From assembly GCF_031010195.1 (NCBI RefSeq), contig NZ_JAUAMC010000008.1, positions 62,001 to 126,000 of the forward strand: a stretch of 64,000 nucleotides of DNA, read 5' to 3'. The stretch comes from Halomonas sp. SpR8 (GTDB lineage Bacteria > Pseudomonadota > Gammaproteobacteria > Pseudomonadales > Halomonadaceae). The position numbers were made by a program, and so were the translations under genes. This document shows positions 57,225 through 64,000 of this stretch, in pieces. The notes under the pieces are model-generated. The model searched no databases. It was not told the origin of the DNA and worked only from the letters and a program-made list of their open reading frames with translations. Within the stretch, counting starts at the first letter, position 1. Each line of letters begins with the position of its first letter.

Positions 57225-58646
57225 TTATGGCCGATAGCGAGCGACAAGCTCCGCCAGCTGCTGATAACCCTCTTCGAGTGCAGGGCTCGATAGATTGGTC
57301 ATGCCCAAGAGTAAACCTTTTCGCACCTGGGTGTGCGTGGCATACCAGGGTGACAGCGGTGCCGGTGCCAAGTTAAAGGCCTTGGCAGCCTCGGCAATAG
57401 CAACATCATCTGCGTTATCATCCAGGGGAAGCAATAGTGACAAGCCTGCTATATTGTTCACTGAAGCCGATGGGCCCATGAACGCAAGCAGTGCATCCCG
57501 GCGCTGTATATATAAACGCTTCATACGCCGAATATGGCGCAAGTAATGACCATCGCGCAGAAACTCCGCAACAGCCAGTTGGCCAGGCAGTCCAGACGCT
57601 GGCGACAATGCGGCAGCCGTATCGCCAGCGCGCTCCGACAAGCTGGCCGGTACTACCATAAAACCCAGCCGCAAGCGTGGGCTGATGGTTTTACTGAAAG
57701 TGCCGATGTGAATCACCCTGCCGTCCCGATCCAGCGAGGCGAGTGCCGGTGTTGCTTGGCCCCTTAGTTGCAGCTCGCTTAGATAATCATCTTCGATGAT
57801 CCAGCCAGCCTTTTCTTGAGCCCATGCTAGTAGTGCCTGACGCCGCTCCAGCGACAGCTGTACCCCCAAGGGGGCTTGCTGGCTTGGCGTCACAATCGCC
57901 AAGCGGGCATCCGCTGCCAACGCTATCCCCTGCTCCACACAAATCCCCTGATCATCCACAGGAACGGGAACCGCAGTATATCCTGCCAGCGATAAGGCGT
58001 GCCCCGTCAGCGGATAACCCGGATTCTCGACCCATACTCGGCGTGAATTCAACCGCAGCAAGTGCAATGTCAGGCCCAGCGCACCCGCATAACCATTGGT
58101 GATGATAATTTGGTCGGCAGAGCAAAGCAGCCCGCGGGACACGGCCAGATAAGCAGCAATTTCTTTGCGCAATACCCGTTCTCCGCGTGGGTCTGGATAA
58201 CGCAGTGGCTCGGCCACCGCCTGTCGCGAACAGCGCAGCATGATGCGCGACCAATGCTTAAAGGGAAACCCGTCTTGTGCAGGCACGCCCACTTGAAAAA
58301 GCTTGGGTGCGCTATCCAGATCCTGATAAAGGTCAGGCAGTGGCAGGCGGGAGGCCGCAGCGAACTCTTTCGGCGCTGCGGGCAGCGCGGAGCTAACGAA
58401 GGTGCCCGCAGCCCCCTTGGAAATAACTAGCTGATCATCGTTTAGCCGATCATAAGCCGCTTTAATGGTGCCCCGCGAAACGCCCAATTGCGCCGCGAGA
58501 TCACGCCACGAAGGCAGTCGCGCGCCCTCATACAAATGCCCCTGACGAATGGCATCAGCGATGCTCGATCGTATTTGCTCTGGAAGAGATTGCGCGCCTT
58601 GGCGATCAAGTGAAAAGCGAAGTCTGCTCATGGCGCTATGGTACAT
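57225..58646 (-). CDS. MocR/PdxR-type GntR-aminotransferase regulator
   Basis: 473 residues from the first ATG; a second ATG at 58631 gives MSRLRFSLDRQG and could be the true start. An N-terminal GntR winged helix (LPEQIRSSIADAIRQGHLYE, LAAQLGVSRGTIKAAYDRL) is fused to a type I aminotransferase fold with the PLP lysine in IGTFSKTISPRLRLG. MocR proteins sense PLP or an amino compound and control the adjacent gene. It is divergent from the tandem-thioredoxin gene and convergent with azoR, so either could be a target. Confidence 0.85.
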   Translation of the reverse strand: MYHSAMSRLRFSLDRQGAQSLPEQIRSSIADAIRQGHLYEGARLPSWRDLAAQLGVSRGTIKAAYDRLNDDQLVISKGAAGTFVSSALPAAPKEFAAASRLPLPDLYQDLDSAPKLFQVGVPAQDGFPFKHWSRIMLRCSRQAVAEPLRYPDPRGERVLRKEIAAYLAVSRGLLCSADQIIITNGYAGALGLTLHLLRLNSRRVWVENPGYPLTGHALSLAGYTAVPVPVDDQGICVEQGIALAADARLAIVTPSQQAPLGVQLSLERRQALLAWAQEKAGWIIEDDYLSELQLRGQATPALASLDRDGRVIHIGTFSKTISPRLRLGFMVVPASLSERAGDTAAALSPASGLPGQLAVAEFLRDGHYLRHIRRMKRLYIQRRDALLAFMGPSASVNNIAGLSLLLPLDDNADDVAIAEAAKAFNLAPAPLSPWYATHTQVRKGLLLGMTNLSSPALEEGYQQLAELVARYRP

Positions 58647-58802
58647 TAAAGTCCGTCATTCTTGGTGCTTTTTTTAGACCATGGTGTCGCTCACAATCAC
58701 ACCCTACACGACTTTTATCGGTCTGAATCTTTATGCTCGTTCTTTGTATTAGCCCAGAACGATTGAGCCAGGCCCGAACAATTTGCCAAAAGGATCAAAC
58801 CA

Positions 58803-59891
58803 ATGCGGATAACAAACACGCGGTTTTCAGTTGCGTTACTGCTCGCCATGTTGGTCGGCTACGTTGGGCCGGTGCCAGCGAGCGAACCCGCCGATCAACA
58901 AGAAGCCGATCAAACCTATGATCAGGACGCCGATGGTGAACAGCGTGCCAGAGCGGCTGGCGAGTCGCTAATTGGTCAACCTGGTCCCGAGCTGAGCGTT
59001 ACCACGCTGGATGGTGACATCATTGATCTCAGTGCGCTGTATGGTGTCAAGCCGGTGTATATAAAGTTCTGGGCAACCTGGTGCGTGCCCTGCCGTCAGC
59101 AGATGCCGGGGTTCCAGGCCTTCCAGGAAGCGCATGGTGACGACGTTCAAGTCATCGCAGTGAACACCGGTTACGCTGATACCGAAGAGTCTGCACGTGA
59201 GTATCGTGAGGAAATGGGCCTGACCATGCCTATCACGGTGGATGACGGCACGTTGGCCGAAGCACTGAATCTACGCGTCACCCCGCAGCACGTACTGATC
59301 GATCGCAGTGGCCACATCACTCACATTGGCCATCGTGACGATCAAGCGCTGGAAGAGGCGCTACAGGCAGTGCTGGAACCCACTGACTTAAACTCAGCAA
59401 TAACCGAAGGAACCGCTGTCGAGGATATCGACACCAACGCCTTAAAGGTAGGCGATGAGGTTACTGATTTAAACGTTACCACGCGTGACGGCGATACCAT
59501 CGACCTGACCCGAGCAGCGACAGATAAGCCACTGGGTGTGGTGTTCTTTGCCACGTGGTGCGAGTCTTATCTTGCCGAGAGCCAGCCGGACACCTCCGCC
59601 GCTTGCCGCCGCGTGCGCGAAACCGTCAATCAACTGAGCAAAGACCAAAACGTACAATGGGTGGGCATTATTTCTGGCCTTTGGACCAAAGAGTCGGATG
59701 TCGAAAGCTATCTTGAGTCCACCGAGACGGCGATTCCCGTACTGCTCGACGCCGACGGCGAAATACACCGTCGCTTCGGCATTCAACAGATACCAACCGT
59801 TGTGTTAATCGATACCGACGGCAAGGTAGCCGAAAAGCTAGGGCCACAAGATACCGCATTAGCCGAATCCGTCGAGCGCATCAGCCAATAA
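58803..59891 (+). CDS. Periplasmic tandem thioredoxin-fold (TlpA-like) protein with a degenerate second site
   Basis: 362 residues with a signal peptide (VALLLAMLVGYVGPVPAS), then an acidic linker and two TlpA/redoxin domains. The first (about 60-190) has a complete site FWATWCVPCRQQMPGF. The second (about 215-360) has FFATWCESYLAE, so CxxC has become CESY and the second cysteine is lost, although the fold and a cis-proline QQIPTVV remain. It is 39 bases ahead of a ScsB/DsbD-like reductase and is likely its substrate. The role may be periplasmic thiol repair or metal tolerance. Confidence 0.8.
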   Translation: MRITNTRFSVALLLAMLVGYVGPVPASEPADQQEADQTYDQDADGEQRARAAGESLIGQPGPELSVTTLDGDIIDLSALYGVKPVYIKFWATWCVPCRQQMPGFQAFQEAHGDDVQVIAVNTGYADTEESAREYREEMGLTMPITVDDGTLAEALNLRVTPQHVLIDRSGHITHIGHRDDQALEEALQAVLEPTDLNSAITEGTAVEDIDTNALKVGDEVTDLNVTTRDGDTIDLTRAATDKPLGVVFFATWCESYLAESQPDTSAACRRVRETVNQLSKDQNVQWVGIISGLWTKESDVESYLESTETAIPVLLDADGEIHRRFGIQQIPTVVLIDTDGKVAEKLGPQDTALAESVERISQ

Positions 59892-59930
59892 CCCTCATGG
59901 AGCAGCCCGTCTCAAGCGGGCTGATAGCCA

Positions 59931-62063
59931 ATGCCCCCATTCCTTTACCGCTACTGTGTCCTCTTTTGTCTGGCTTGCGTGTTGATACCTCAACTCGGCG
60001 CTGCTCAGGAGTTTCCCGGCACCTCGGGCGAGGTACTGATCACGAACAGCTTGATAGCGGAAACGGACCAACCCGCAGCCGGCACTTCCAGCACGTTAGC
60101 TGTTTTCATGGAGCCGCAGTCGGGGTGGCATGGGTATTGGAAACAGCCGGGCAGCATTGGCCTGGCACCTCAGTTCGACTGGCAATTGCCGGATGGTGTC
60201 AGCGTGGGCGATGCCGCCTTTCCAGTGCCGCATACGCTGATGACCGGCGACCTGATGAATCATGTCTATGAGCATCCTTATGCGCTATTGCTACCCGTTG
60301 AAATAGATGCCTCGGTGGCGTCGGGAACGTCACTGCCAATCAGCGTCTCTTTCAACTATCTTGCTTGCCGCGCTGACGCCTGTGTTCCCGAACAATCAAC
60401 GCTTGCCATTACCCTCACCGCAGGCGATGGCCGCATTACAGATGAGCGCAAGGCGCGCTTCGATGAATGGCGCCAGAAACTACCCAGGCCACTAGGATCA
60501 CAAGCCAGCTTCGTGACGAACGACGATAACCGGCTGCGTGTCAGTATTCCCCTTCCCGCTAGTGTCGAACTCAACAATCCACACTTATTTGTTGCCACCG
60601 ACAACATCGTGGATCCCGCGGCTGAGCAGATATTCAGCCGTGAAGACGATACGTTGACGGTCGAAACCAAGTTGTCCAAATCCTGGTCGGCAAGTAGCCC
60701 GCCTAGCGAGTTCGAGGCGCTGTTGTCATTGGGCACCGGTACCGGTTTGTCACTGGTTGGCCATAGTGGTGGAACGCCTGCGGCGATTGAAAGCGGGTCT
60801 CAAAGCTCTTCCACCGCAAGTGCCGCCAGCGTACAAAGCAGTTCTACTCTATTACTGACAGCATTTCTCGGCGCCATACTGGGCGGCGTTCTGCTCAATA
60901 TCATGCCCTGCGTTTTTCCAATTCTGAGTCTCAAGATACTTAGCCTTGCGCATCTATCCGGTGGTGAGCGCGAGGCCCGGCGCGAGGCGTTAGCCTATAC
61001 TGCCGGTGTGGTTATCGTTTGCTTACTACTTGGCGCAACGATTATTGCCCTGCGCGCAGTGGGTACTCATGTTGGCTGGGCATTTCAACTGCAAGACCCG
61101 CGAGTTATCGTGGTGCTGACACTGTTGACCGTCGCCATCGGTTTTAATCTGGCAGGCCTTTTTGAGCTGGGCTCCATCAATGCCGGTGGCGACTTGGCAA
61201 GCCAGGACGGCGTGGCTGGTGCATTCTGGACAGGCGTACTGGCCGCCTTCGTCGCAACGCCTTGCTCCGGCCCGTTTATGGCCACGGCTCTTGGTGCCGC
61301 CTTGGTACTCCCCGCGTTTGCCGCCCTGACGGTGTTCGCGGGCCTGGGTTTGGGCATTGCCCTGCCGTTTTTGCTGCTTGGTTTCGTGCCGGTGCTGCGT
61401 CGCCTCCTTCCTCGCCCGGGCCCTTGGCTTGCCAGCTTCCGGCATATCATGGCCATCCCCATGTTCCTAACCGCTCTAGCCTTGGCTTGGGTGCTTGGCC
61501 GCCAGCTCAGTAACAACGGCATGATTGCGAGCCTCGCTCTGATCTTGTTGCTGGCGATAGGGCTTTGGTTCACCGGCCTGCGCCAACGAAGCGCTAAGCA
61601 ACTGAGCTGGCTTCCGGCAGGACTAGCGGCCGGGCTCGCGTTAGCAGGAAGTGTCCTCGTCCCTGGCTCTTTTGCCCAGCAAGAGGAGGAGGTCAATGCG
61701 CAGGTTAGTTCAGCCGAAACACGCCTACTCGACTTCGACGCGGCCCGCTTGAGCGAACTTCGGCAACAGGAGCACGCCATCTTCGTCTACTTTTCCGCAG
61801 ACTGGTGTGTCACTTGTAAGATCAACGAACAGCGAGCCATCGATATACCCAGCACGCAGCAGGCATTCGAGCAGGCGGATGTGATCACAATGAAGGGCGA
61901 CTGGACCAATGGCGACCCCACCATCACCGCTTTTCTGGAGCAGCACGGTCGTTCAGGGGTGCCTCTCTATTTATGGTACGCCCCAGGCGAAACAGAGCCA
62001 GACGTTCTTTCACAGATCCTCGCGCCCAATGTTTTACCTACGCTAGCGAACAAGTCTGATTAA
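59931..62063 (+). CDS. Thiol:disulfide reductase of the DsbD/ScsB family
   Basis: 710 residues. A signal peptide is followed by an N-terminal ScsB-type periplasmic domain (about 25-250, GYWKQPGSIGLAPQF, YLACRADACVPEQ), a membrane part with paired cysteines (NIMPCVFPILSLKI and ATPCSGPFMATA), and a C-terminal thioredoxin domain with FSADWCVTCKINEQRAI. It carries electrons from cytoplasmic thioredoxin to periplasmic proteins. The operon partner upstream is the tandem-thioredoxin protein. ScsB-type layout is favoured over DsbD because of the N-terminal domain. Confidence 0.85.
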   Translation: MPPFLYRYCVLFCLACVLIPQLGAAQEFPGTSGEVLITNSLIAETDQPAAGTSSTLAVFMEPQSGWHGYWKQPGSIGLAPQFDWQLPDGVSVGDAAFPVPHTLMTGDLMNHVYEHPYALLLPVEIDASVASGTSLPISVSFNYLACRADACVPEQSTLAITLTAGDGRITDERKARFDEWRQKLPRPLGSQASFVTNDDNRLRVSIPLPASVELNNPHLFVATDNIVDPAAEQIFSREDDTLTVETKLSKSWSASSPPSEFEALLSLGTGTGLSLVGHSGGTPAAIESGSQSSSTASAASVQSSSTLLLTAFLGAILGGVLLNIMPCVFPILSLKILSLAHLSGGEREARREALAYTAGVVIVCLLLGATIIALRAVGTHVGWAFQLQDPRVIVVLTLLTVAIGFNLAGLFELGSINAGGDLASQDGVAGAFWTGVLAAFVATPCSGPFMATALGAALVLPAFAALTVFAGLGLGIALPFLLLGFVPVLRRLLPRPGPWLASFRHIMAIPMFLTALALAWVLGRQLSNNGMIASLALILLLAIGLWFTGLRQRSAKQLSWLPAGLAAGLALAGSVLVPGSFAQQEEEVNAQVSSAETRLLDFDAARLSELRQQEHAIFVYFSADWCVTCKINEQRAIDIPSTQQAFEQADVITMKGDWTNGDPTITAFLEQHGRSGVPLYLWYAPGETEPDVLSQILAPNVLPTLANKSD

Positions 62064-62065
62064 CT

Positions 62066-62131
62066 CCCCCCCCCCCTTTCTGGTAATCCCCTCTTTTTAA
62101 AGGAGGCAACCTGTTTTTGTAGGGGGATTAC
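62066..62131. repeat. C11 tract and long inverted repeat after the scsB-like gene
   Basis: Eleven consecutive C at 62066-62076 begin two bases past the stop codon. Next comes a perfect 9-bp inverted repeat, GTAATCCCC (62083-62091) and GGGGATTAC (62123-62131), 31 bases apart. It could be a terminator-like structure or the remains of a small mobile element; no T-run follows. The C-tract is prone to length changes. Confidence 0.6.
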
Positions 62132-62394
62132 TCTACAATTATTCCCTGTCAGTTCATGCGTTGACACAAATCCAGCTGTACGAACAAACTTCATGCAACA
62201 ACATCTTTTTTGATTCTGTTAATATCATTGGCTTCCTTTCTTCGGTCAGGCTCATGAACCTAGTCACCGTGCATGATTTAAATTAAATAAACTATGTGTT
62301 TGAAATTAGACGTTCAAAAGCCGCTATGGCGTTGGACACTAGTCTCCCTTCTCCTTATCATTCCCCCACCTATTGTCCAAGGATATCTCATGTT
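62132..62394. other. AT-rich intergenic region before the protease operon
   Basis: About 260 bases without a recognisable gene. It leads to AAGGAT before the next start. A weak in-frame extension upstream of 62395 has no signal-peptide logic and is rejected. The promoter of the retropepsin operon should lie here. Confidence 0.4.
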
Positions 62395-63231
62395 ATGCGC
62401 CCAGGTGTTTTGTGGCTAATAGCTGGCTTGTCGCTTTCGATCGCTGGCTGCGCAACTACCCAGCCCGAATCCAATGCCCCGCCACCTTTAAGCGAAGCCT
62501 CTTTTAATTCCCGAATTGTCGAGTTGGAGATCCAGTTAGCCCAGCAATGCGACTCCAGCGCTGAGCTACAGGAACGCCAGTTGAACCAACAGCAAGTGCT
62601 GACCGCCGATATGCGCGAAGTAGGCAGTCTGCTGCGTTATTTGCGTCAAGATGTACAGCAGTTGGAAGCGCGCGGCGATGAGCCCGTCATTATTCGCGAA
62701 GAGTGCGAAATTGATGAGACCTTAACCACTAAAACACTGCTGGGTCGCAGTGAATGGGTGGGCTTGCCGAGCCTGGGCACTTATCTTAAGGCACGGATTG
62801 ATTCAGGTGCCAACACTTCATCGCTTTCAGCCTCCGATATCACGCGTTTTGAACGTGATGGCGAAGACTGGGTGCGTTTCAAGTTAGCCCTTAACGATGA
62901 CGATGTGGTGGTTGAGTCACAGCGTGACGAATGGATCGAGGCGCCTATTGTGAGGCGTGTACGTATCTTACAAGCCTCTGGAGAAGATTCACGCCCTGTG
63001 ATCTCACTGCTTATGACGTTAGGCCCGATTCGTGAAAACGTTGAATTTACCCTCAATGATCGCTCGCATCTGGATTACCCCGTGCTGCTTGGGCGCCGCT
63101 TTTTGATGGATATTGCGGTGATTGACGTCGCCGACACCTATTTATATGACCGCCCCGAGTTTCCTGGTGGCGAGCCAGCCGATGAAGCTGCTGAAGATGA
63201 AGCAGTGGATGAAGACGATACCGAAGAGTAA
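62395..63231 (+). CDS. Retropepsin-like protease lipoprotein (RimK-associated / Zn_protease family)
   Basis: 278 residues from the ATG giving MRPGVLWLIAGLSLSIAGC, a lipoprotein signal with lipobox IAGC. A coiled stretch (about 50-95) is followed by the pepsin-like domain with the active motif ARIDSGANTSSLSASDI, which is the DSGA form of the retropepsin aspartate, and LDYPVLLGRRFL. The family is often called ATP-dependent zinc protease but the fold is aspartic. The C-terminus is an acidic tail. It precedes a gene of the inactive-transglutaminase type, the same order as in known ATP-grasp peptide-ligase operons. Confidence 0.8.
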   Translation: MRPGVLWLIAGLSLSIAGCATTQPESNAPPPLSEASFNSRIVELEIQLAQQCDSSAELQERQLNQQQVLTADMREVGSLLRYLRQDVQQLEARGDEPVIIREECEIDETLTTKTLLGRSEWVGLPSLGTYLKARIDSGANTSSLSASDITRFERDGEDWVRFKLALNDDDVVVESQRDEWIEAPIVRRVRILQASGEDSRPVISLLMTLGPIRENVEFTLNDRSHLDYPVLLGRRFLMDIAVIDVADTYLYDRPEFPGGEPADEAAEDEAVDEDDTEE

Positions 63232-63269
63232 CTGTTCTCCCCTGGCGCTTTACACTGAAAGGAATCTCC

Positions 63270-64000
63270 ATGTCACGGTTAATGTTTTATATTATTGTCG
63301 GCCTGCTATTGGTCGTGGGTATTGCAACCAGTGTGCATCGCCATGTGCAGTTTGAGATCCCCTGGCTGCCTGGAGAGCAGCGCCAGGTGTGGGAAATTGA
63401 AGCCGGCATTAACTTTAATGCTCAGGGCGGCCCCGTCGAAGTCGACATGGCGTTGCCTTCGCATCAAGCAGGCTATCGGGTGTTAACTGAAAACACGGCA
63501 TCATCAGGCTATGGGCTTGCCTATCGGTCAGATGAACTAGGCCGCACCGCCCAGTGGACAATTCGCGAAGCGGCAGGAAGCCAAACCCTCTACTACTCGG
63601 TTCAGATGCTGGTCTCGCAAGATGCCCGCTCGCCGGTTCAGACACCACCTGAAATGACGCCTGCAACGCCATGGGAAAGCCCCTATGACAGTGCCGCCGA
63701 ACAATTAATTGAGCAAGCATGGGCGCAAAGTGCCAATAACGTCACTTTTGCTCGTGAGCTGATTCGTGATATCAACGGTGAGCGACAGGAAGAGAATGCC
63801 CGGCTGCTGCTATCACAAGAGAGCCCGGCTGCGTTAGTGGTGCGTCTGCTCAACCAAGCGGGTGTGCTCGCACGAGAAGTCAGTGGCCTGCTGCTGGAAG
63901 ATGGTCGCCGTCGCCAAACACTCAGCAGTTGGGTTCAGGTATTTGATGAAACTGGTGAGCAGTGGGAGATTTTCAACCCGTTGACCGGTGAGCAAGGTAA
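63270..64000 (+). CDS. Inactive transglutaminase-like membrane protein (partial, 3' end outside window)
   Basis: The first 243 codons are present. The start is MSRLMFYIIVGLLLVVGIAT, one membrane helix, followed by a periplasmic domain (VHRHVQFEIPWLPGEQRQVW, then WEIEAGINFNAQG). GAAAGGAATCTCC precedes the ATG, and it is 38 bases behind the retropepsin gene. The combination matches the conserved operon of a retropepsin, an inactive transglutaminase fused to seven membrane helices, and an ATP-grasp glutamate ligase; the last two parts would lie past the window end. The transglutaminase core cannot be fully checked here. Confidence 0.7.
   Translation, partial: MSRLMFYIIVGLLLVVGIATSVHRHVQFEIPWLPGEQRQVWEIEAGINFNAQGGPVEVDMALPSHQAGYRVLTENTASSGYGLAYRSDELGRTAQWTIREAAGSQTLYYSVQMLVSQDARSPVQTPPEMTPATPWESPYDSAAEQLIEQAWAQSANNVTFARELIRDINGERQEENARLLLSQESPAALVVRLLNQAGVLAREVSGLLLEDGRRRQTLSSWVQVFDETGEQWEIFNPLTGEQG

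Noticed and set aside
61026..61780. Minus-strand frames of 139 and 231 residues inside the scsB-like gene
   Set aside because: No ribosome-binding site or family motifs; they overlap the membrane domain of a clear gene.
62296..62394. Upstream extension of the retropepsin gene
   Set aside because: It would bury the lipoprotein signal peptide; the ATG at 62395 with the lipobox is the sensible start.

Overview
The window reads as a stretch of chromosome from a halophilic gammaproteobacterium, most likely Halomonas or a close relative (Halomonadaceae). The best support is a complete ectABC ectoine operon whose products closely match what I recall of Halomonas elongata EctA, EctB and EctC, together with gammaproteobacterial gene blocks (ruvCAB-ybgC-tolQRAB-pal-cpoB, ubiG-mupP facing yciK, tamAB). 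Genes are densely packed on both strands. I see no rRNA, CRISPR array, prophage or intact insertion sequence.

Layout. 1-5.5 kb: the start of an acyltransferase gene, a LysR regulator divergent from a two-subunit 3-oxoacid CoA-transferase, a DUF1338-like gene, glutaredoxin, an orphan HybE-like gene and 3-hydroxybutyrate dehydrogenase. The CoA-transferase and the dehydrogenase together suggest use of ketone bodies or polyhydroxybutyrate. 5.5-7.9 kb: a RegBA/RoxSR-type redox two-component system with a small membrane protein. 8-11.5 kb: pyrC, mtnN, folD and four tRNA genes (Pro, Arg, His, His). 11.8-29.5 kb: mostly housekeeping genes (FAD amino-acid dehydrogenase, prfC, tatD, ygfZ, an HMA-like/OsmC pair, uvrB, class I fumarase, cardiolipin synthase, HypT-like regulator, nadM-nudix, yihY, acyP, a 2-hydroxyacid dehydrogenase, fmdB-aspS). 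29.6-37.6 kb: ruvCAB running into the Tol-Pal envelope operon. 37.6-39.8 kb: yciK facing mupP-ubiG. 40.0-48.3 kb: a remnant galU, a UDP-glucose-dehydrogenase-like pseudoenzyme, a coiled-coil membrane protein, then tamA-tamB. 48.3-51.8 kb: msrA, a class II cytochrome c, carbonic anhydrase and glutathione reductase. 51.9-54.4 kb: ectABC. 54.4-56.6 kb: a compact idi plus UbiA-superfamily pair, followed by an AT-rich stretch without a recognisable gene. 56.6-64 kb: an azoreductase-like flavoprotein, a MocR/PdxR-type regulator, a periplasmic thiol-redox pair (tandem thioredoxin protein plus ScsB/DsbD-like reductase), and the first two genes of a retropepsin / inactive-transglutaminase operon cut by the window end.

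The most unusual items are: (i) the UbiA-superfamily protein whose first motif resembles UbiA-type terpene cyclases rather than quinone or heme prenyltransferases, placed beside an isopentenyl-diphosphate isomerase, a possible minimal terpene locus; (ii) the in-frame, internally deleted GalU of 58 residues translationally coupled to a Ugd homologue that has lost its catalytic cysteine and its NAD-binding glycine motif, upstream of tamAB; and (iii) several proteins that keep a fold but have lost key residues (second thioredoxin domain, HMA-like protein without cysteines, Nudix box of NadM). All family calls were made by eye from motifs and memory; no database search was run.
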